NCBI GenBank assembly: GCA_903879875.1
Contig: CAIRNC010000012.1
Location: forward strand, 1-6,829
DNA length: 6,829 bases
Source: an uncultured Bacteroidota bacterium
GTDB taxonomy: Bacteria > Bacteroidota > Bacteroidia > Flavobacteriales > Flavobacteriaceae
Direction of reading: 5' to 3'
Shown here one piece after another: positions 5,610 to 6,829 of the stretch; position 1 is the first letter of the stretch; each line of letters opens with the position of its first letter. The notes below the pieces were generated by a model. It was not told the DNA's origin. It searched no databases and was given only the letters and a program-made list of their open reading frames with translations. Both the position numbers and the translations under genes were made by a program.

Positions 5610-6829
5610 TTGGCATCCAAAGATAAAGAAGTAAAAGAAACACCGTTAATGAAACAATACAACGAAATCAAAAGGAAATATCCTGATGCTTGCTTGTTGT
5701 TTAGAGTCGGTGATTTCTACGAAACATTTGGTGAAGATGCCGTTCGTGCTTCAAAAATACTTGGTATTACCCTCACAAAGCGTGGCGCAGGTTCCTCAAC
5801 AGAAACCGCTTTGGCTGGTTTTCCACATCATTCTATTAATACCTATTTACCCAAATTAGTAAAAGCAGGACTTCGAGTAGCCATTTGCGACCAACTTGAA
5901 GACCCCAAAATGACTAAAAGCATTGTGAAACGAGGTGTTACCGAACTAGTTACGCCAGGTGTTGCAATGAATGATGAAGTTTTGCATTCAAAATCGAATA
6001 ATTTTTTGGCTTCTGTTTATTTTGGGAAGAAAAATTTAGGCATCTCTTTTCTTGATGTTTCTACAGGAGAATTCCTTACGGCACAAGGCAATGAAGAATA
6101 TATTGACAAGTTATTACAAAACTTTAATCCGAGTGAAATATTAATTCCAAAACAAAACAAAACGGATTTCAGAACCACTTTTGGTGAAGATTATCATACT
6201 TTCTATCTTGAAGATTGGGTTTTTAAAGAAGACTACGCTTTTGAAACGCTTACCAAACATTTTCAAACGCTATCTTTAAAAGGTTTTGGAATAGAAGAAT
6301 TGCCTGACGGAATCATTGCTTCGGGTGCTATTTTATATTATTTATCAGAAACACAACATAACAAAGTACAACACATCACCGCCATTCATCGCATTGCCGA
6401 AGATGCTTATGTTTGGATGGATCGGTTCACTATTCGTAATTTAGAACTGTATCACAGTTACAATCCAAATGCCGTTACACTTTTAGAAGTAATCGATAGA
6501 ACACTTTCTCCAATGGGTGGGCGATTGTTAAAACGTTGGTTGGCATTGCCTCTAAAAGACATTAATAAAATCAGAAACCGTCATGAAGTGGTGGCGTATC
6601 TTAAAGAAAATTCGGCTGTTTTAAAAAGTATTCAAAATCAAATTAAACAAATTTCAGATTTAGAACGCTTGATTTCTAAAATTGCTACAGGAAAAGTGTC
6701 ACCCCGAGAAGTAGTCTATCTTGCTGCATCTTTAGATGCTATTATACCCATAAAAGCATTGGCTTTGCAAAGCAAAAACGAAGCTGTAAAAATAATTGGC
6801 GACAGTCTGCACAGTTGTGATTTGTTGCG
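5610..6829 (+). CDS. mutS: DNA mismatch repair protein MutS, N-terminal part (runs off the right edge)
   Basis: The first 406 codons, uninterrupted, of a protein usually about 850-870 residues long. MutS binds mismatches and small loops in newly made DNA and recruits MutL. Seen: the mismatch-binding domain I with FRVGDFYETF (31-40), including Phe36 and Glu38 of the Phe-X-Glu wedge; LTKRG (55-59); CDQLEDP (93-99); VTPG (115-118, entering the connector); DVSTGEF (149-155); and the start of the core/lever domain with MDRFTIRNLEL (270-280) and LSPMGGRLLKRWL (299-311). The ATPase and dimerisation domains lie outside the window. The start is a TTG at 5610-5612: with it the wedge residues fall at 36 and 38, the E. 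coli numbering, and the conserved ETPLMKQY is retained. The only early in-frame ATG (5649) would remove 13 residues, including part of that block. No ATG occurs upstream before the TAG at 5535-5537. Confidence 0.95.
   Translation, partial: MASKDKEVKETPLMKQYNEIKRKYPDACLLFRVGDFYETFGEDAVRASKILGITLTKRGAGSSTETALAGFPHHSINTYLPKLVKAGLRVAICDQLEDPKMTKSIVKRGVTELVTPGVAMNDEVLHSKSNNFLASVYFGKKNLGISFLDVSTGEFLTAQGNEEYIDKLLQNFNPSEILIPKQNKTDFRTTFGEDYHTFYLEDWVFKEDYAFETLTKHFQTLSLKGFGIEELPDGIIASGAILYYLSETQHNKVQHITAIHRIAEDAYVWMDRFTIRNLELYHSYNPNAVTLLEVIDRTLSPMGGRLLKRWLALPLKDINKIRNRHEVVAYLKENSAVLKSIQNQIKQISDLERLISKIATGKVSPREVVYLAASLDAIIPIKALALQSKNEAVKIIGDSLHSCDLL

Overview
The window looks like chromosomal DNA of a member of the Flavobacteriia (Bacteroidota), most likely Flavobacterium or a close relative. 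The reasons are the AT-rich sequence, A/T-rich leaders without Shine-Dalgarno sites, several TAnnTTTG-type -7 promoter elements, and a set of proteins typical of that group. No database search was possible, so the genus is an inference.

Layout from left to right. Positions 1-188 are mostly non-coding, with a possible gene start running off the left edge and a 35-bp palindromic repeat (134-168). A Uma2-family PD-(D/E)XK nuclease-like gene (189-785, minus) lies between that repeat and an identical second copy (817-851). Next is sppA, a full-length 67K-type signal peptide peptidase (897-2657, minus). A 545-bp divergent intergenic region (2658-3202) follows; it contains a degenerate array of about nine 21-bp units (2798-2986). 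On the plus strand a two-domain gene (3203-4333) joins HPPK (FolK, folate synthesis) to a deoxynucleoside kinase. It converges, with one base between stop codons, on a SpoU/TrmH-type RNA 2'-O-methyltransferase (4335-4862, minus). Upstream of that on the same strand is a secreted DUF1573 protein (4937-5446, minus), with a clear intrinsic terminator after it and the best promoter of the window before it. Finally mutS begins divergently (5610, plus), probably from a TTG codon, and runs off the right edge after 406 codons.

The genes are mostly ordinary housekeeping functions: membrane proteolysis, folate and deoxynucleotide metabolism, RNA modification and mismatch repair. They do not form one pathway, and most appear to be transcribed alone. 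The dNK half of the fusion supplies dNMPs by salvage, while the FolK half feeds the folate pool needed for dTMP synthesis, which is the only clear functional pairing.

I found no convincing new multi-gene system. The two signals that the genes do not explain are the 21-bp array, whose units are in register over about 190 bp, and the identical direct palindromic repeats bracketing the Uma2 gene, which look like the scar of a mobile or recombinationally inserted cassette, or like copies of a dispersed terminator/REP-like element.
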